A stretch of DNA of 64,000 nt from Multifurca ochricompacta (lineage: Eukaryota > Basidiomycota > Agaricomycetes > Russulales > Russulaceae). The position numbers and the translations under genes were made by a program. The stretch is from the NCBI GenBank assembly GCA_022496185.1, contig WTXG01000111.1, positions 1-64,000 on the forward strand, written 5' to 3'. Position 1 is the stretch's first letter, and the number at the start of each line of letters is the position of its first letter. Shown piece by piece: positions 61,047 through 64,000 of the stretch. The notes beneath the pieces are model-generated. The model saw nothing but the letters and a program-made list of their open reading frames with translations, searched no databases and was not told the DNA's origin.

Positions 61047-62517
61047 TGTGGAGAGACCTAGCTGAAGGAGTATTTTTAGAAGATAAAGAGGTGAAGCCAT
61101 GTGAGGCGAACAAAAGTGGAAGGAATAAAAGGGGGTAAGGGAGAAACTGGGTAGCCGGGTATAAGGAGATGAATATGCAAGTGGCCCGGAACGCACACAA
61201 TCCCTGTAATATGCTAAGTAAAATTACTTGTACCATGGATCAATCATGCTTGTACTAGTGTCAGAGTCTGTCCAAAACTAAAGTCAGGCAAAAGTCATAA
61301 ATTTTATTGACAGTATAGTAATGGAAGAGTGAGAGCAAACAGGTCCCACCAGAAGTGGTGATGACCGGAGGTTTCGCGTCCAACACCCAAGCCATCCTTA
61401 CAGCAATGCAATGGGACCACTGGGTCTGTATACAGTATCTACAATACATGTATGTACTGTATAGTTTTTCTGTGGCTGGTGCAATGCCACATGCATTGCC
61501 GCCCTCATTGCTGCCCTTCCAATTTCAGCTTACCCGCTCTGGCGGGTAAGGGTTGGGTGTCTGCGGGTAGGGGTCACATGAGGGGTATGAAGATGTGACC
61601 CTGACCCATACCCGCATGTACCCTGACCACATACCCAGCGGGTTGCGCCTACCCGTGGCGAACACTACCTTGAAACCTCTGACTCATTTGTCTCAGTGCT
61701 TTCGGCACTTTCCGCTCAACATCGTCACTAGGGAACAGCCCCTTTGACTTTGACTCATCCCCTCGCACTCCAAGGGATCCTATTGATCCCTTACCCAAGC
61801 ACACAAACCAGGCTGTCACACAAGTTGTGTGGAACGTCCTGCACTGGACGTAACATGGTGTGGGACATTCCACATGACTTGTGTGACAGTGTTTGTTCAA
61901 TGTTTCAGATAAGAAGTCAATAGGACTTCTTGCAGTGATGTATGATGAGTCAAAGTTAGAGGGGCTGTTCCCAATAACAATGGTGAGTGGAGAAGCACCA
62001 AAAGCACTGAGACAACAAAGTCAAAGTTCAAAGGAGGTCATCCAGAAGACAAGCACTGATGTATTCAATAAGTTGAGTCTAAGGTCTACAAGGTAGGTAC
62101 TATGGACTTATATACATAAGGAAGGTGGCAATTATCTAATGAAGAAGCACAGAGTCAAGTGGGCCCAAATATCCAGAAGTGGAGGGCATAAAGCTTGGCT
62201 TCTGATAGGGAATTAAGTAAGTGTCTGGTTGTAGAGATAAGAGATAAGAAGATAAGGCAATATGAGGTAAACATAGATAAACATGGCATTGACAAGTACA
62301 AAGACAATCATGGGGACAGGTCACATGGGGGTTGCCAGGAAGGGGACATGATCAGAAAGTGTAACATAGGCAGAAGAGAAGGATTTGCATTAGGAAGAGT
62401 AAAGAAAAGAGGGTCACTGGGCAACAGTTGTAACACTGACCCCACTCATATCCCCTCTTCACACCCCTGTCTGACCTACCAGTAGTTCTGCCACTGACAC
62501 TGTTGGACATCCCTCCT

Positions 62518-63112
62518 TGTTACAAACCCTGCTGCATTGTCTTGTTTCCTTTTTCCATCACGTGACTTGCTGTTTGGTCATGCTTGCCCCTTGTTGATTG
62601 TGTTGTGACTGGCTTTGTACTTGTTTGTTTCTTATCTATGACTCGACTTCTTGCTTATCTGTGACTCATACTGTACGTCAGAACTCTTACGTATTTTCCC
62701 ACCAGAATCACGACTATACTGGATTCATCTACGTATATTCTCATCTGGCCCACATCAATTCTGCTTCCCCATTTAGCTAGATTATGACTTCATTGATACA
62801 TCAAGTATGTTACTCTGATTCAGACTCCGACCTCTATTACGTATATAAGGCCTGCCTAGATAGCCTGTATGCCTTAGACTCAACTTCTTAATCGACTTGG
62901 TGCATTACCTTCAGGGTGATCTCTAAGACCCGACCTCTGAATTGTCTCAGTGCTTCTGGCACTTCTCCGCTCACCAGTACTAAGGATTAGCTCCTTGGTA
63001 TTGACTTCTCATCTGACTTCTATGTACTTGAAAGACAGTGCACACTTGACTTCATAGTTTTGCTACACAATCACATCACATGTCGTGATGAATGCCCGCA
63101 CCAGGCATTACA
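62518..63112 (+). repeat. Solo family D LTR
   Basis: TGTTACAAACCCTGC to CCAGGCATTACA, 595 bp, with 5-bp duplications CTCCT (62513-62517 and 63113-63117). TATATAAGG is at about 62841, leader GACTCAACTT near 62877 and hairpin AGTGC-TTCTG-GCACT near 62950-62964. Confidence 0.93.
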
Positions 63113-63117
63113 CTCCT

Positions 63118-64000
63118 CCACCCTTGATGCCCTTGGCTTGCTGCCTTGGGACCTCCCTGTCACCCTCAGCCCTACTCTGATGCCTATGACTGACATTCAT
63201 AGGACCATTCTCCCCACCATCCTGACCCTGCCAGTCTGAGATGACTGGATGACTTTAGCTGGTATCAGCCCCTTATGATCACAAGACCTTAGACCATGTG
63301 ACTAGATCATAGCCCTATCTTGATTCTGTGATTCTCCATCATCTGATCCATCATCTGATTCCCCAGACTCCTGAGGGAGTATTCCCACATCAATCTAACT
63401 CCTATAGGACTTGCTGCTCCCACACTGCCTCTGACTCCTATGGGACTATTCCCATGCTGCACCTTATCTTGATAAGACCCATTCCTATCCTGGACTTCTT
63501 AGCTACTATTGGATGATAAGGACTTGATTATCTACAGTACCAGATCTCTGATACAGTACTTAAGACCCTGTAGACAGTCAGTAGAACCCCAGACTTGACA
63601 TCTTGTACCTTAGCCTAGATATCTCTGATTTGGAAATCCACTGCACCCTTTGCCCCTTTACTAGGGCTGCATGCTGTCTGTTTGATGGTGATGGCCATCT
63701 ATTTGATGGTGAGGGATGGGTACAGCTGACCCATAGACCTACTGTTTTTGGTACTCACTGGATCACTGACAGTACAGTACAGGTACAGTATGGCCATTTT
63801 ACAGTATACAGTAGTAGATGGTATTACTAGAGAAAATAAAGTTGAGCTAGGTAGCATGAGCAAGAAGCTAAAAGTGATAAAGAAATGGATAGGTGTATTC
63901 TTGGGGCTATTCTACACCTTTTTTATGTAGTTTATGAGTACAATACCCAACAATCAACTTTACCAGTCATAATCTGAAACTCATAGAGGGACTTCAAGTT
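63118..64000. other. No recognisable gene; possible old LTR or host DNA
   Basis: Pyrimidine-rich sequence that, with 56600-56763 and 62442-62512, formed the target of the nest before the LTRs arrived. The short frames have no known motif. A TACTTAAGACC string near 63558 and the TGTTATGACCCC near 56614 could be the promoter and start of a worn LTR, but no end could be found. Confidence 0.3.

Larger units (their letters stand above)
57183..61667 (-). mobile_element. Autonomous-type hAT element Z
   Basis: TAGTGTTCGCCATGGG to CGTGGCGAACACTA, 4485 bp, with a perfect 8-bp duplication CCTTGAAA (57175-57182 and 61668-61675). Both ends hold dense subterminal repeats of the ACCCG/TACCCG type (57195-57330 and 61525-61660). 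It encodes one transposase on the minus strand and no cargo. TIRs differ from the X/Y family. Confidence 0.93.
56778..61855 (+). repeat. Solo family C LTR, middle member of a triple nest
   Basis: TGTTACAACC to GGACGTAACA, about 585 bp once hAT Z is removed, with duplications TGGTG (56773-56777 and 61856-61860). TATATAAG is at about 57098. The hairpin AGTGC-TTTCG-GCACT is at 61695-61709. Confidence 0.9.
56764..62436 (-). repeat. Solo family C LTR, outer member of a triple nest
   Basis: TGTTACATCTGGTG (56764-56777) resumes at 61861 and ends GTTGTAACA at 62436, with 5-bp duplications CTGAC (56759-56763 and 62437-62441). An oppositely oriented LTR of the same family is inserted 14 bases from its start. 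Confidence 0.9.

Noticed and set aside
63118..64000. Protein-coding gene at the right edge
   Set aside because: Only short frames without motifs or convincing splice sites. Left as unassigned.

Overview
The window looks like a block of transposon-on-transposon heterochromatin from a filamentous basidiomycete, probably an Agaricomycete. The pointers are short introns (about 45-75 bp) with GTATGT/GTAAGT donors and CTAAC/CTGAC branch sites, chromodomain Ty3/gypsy elements with self-priming leaders, and hAT transposases with BED fingers. A genus such as Rhizoctonia/Ceratobasidium is only a guess. The only host gene that reads as intact is an acid-phosphatase-like phosphoesterase (54310-55799, minus, seven exons). 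A broken paralogue lies beside it (48593-52973). Nearly everything else is mobile DNA, and most insertions can be delimited exactly from target-site duplications (TSDs).

Layout. 1-12886: two related minus-strand Ty3/gypsy elements arranged LTR-internal-LTR-internal. Element 1 runs off the left edge and is split by a fold-back Tc1 derivative (1356-2965). Element 2 has pol at 6630-9587, an extra 3' ORF at 5748-6566, and a gag split by a solo LTR (10762-11468). 12887-24129: the 3' end of a plus-strand gypsy element (E), whose 3' LTR holds a solo LTR (14598-15189) and a hAT element X (15218-23790). X itself contains an autonomous-type hAT element Y (16343-23647). Y has a transposase gene and carries captured DNA: a tandem intron-exon array, a LINE RNase H remnant and a KRE6/SKN1-like gene fragment.

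24360-48592: plus-strand gypsy element B1. It is interrupted by a solo LTR (24537-25131), by a complete minus-strand sister element B2 (26043-37672, TSD TGCTT) and by a young Ty1/copia element (38609-43882, TSD CTTCC). B2 in turn carries a hAT MITE (27031-28188), a second fold-back Tc1 (32551-34144) and two solo LTRs. 48593-55799: the phosphatase pseudogene, split by a long-TIR hAT-like element (49180-52214) that holds another hAT MITE (49840-51447), followed by the intact phosphatase gene. 56342-63112: a LINE tail, then a triple nest (LTR C in LTR C, with hAT element Z at 57183-61667 inside) and a solo LTR D. 63118-64000 shows no recognisable gene.

How the parts work together. Gypsy elements 1, 2, B1, B2 and E encode Gag, protease, RT/RNase H, integrase and a chromodomain. 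E, B1 and B2 add an uncommon C-terminal extension made of a conserved block, a helical segment and a zinc-knuckle cluster. Their LTRs carry a TATA box, then a 10-12 nt leader complementary to the sequence next to the 5' LTR, then a conserved hairpin. This is the architecture expected of Tf1/sushi-type self-primed reverse transcription. The hAT MITEs have the same ends as Y and were presumably mobilised by it; each contains a tRNA-like Pol III promoter and a ~56-bp minisatellite. Most coding damage is CGA to TGA, which fits CpG methylation and deamination or a RIP-like process. All assignments come from reading the sequence; no database search was possible.
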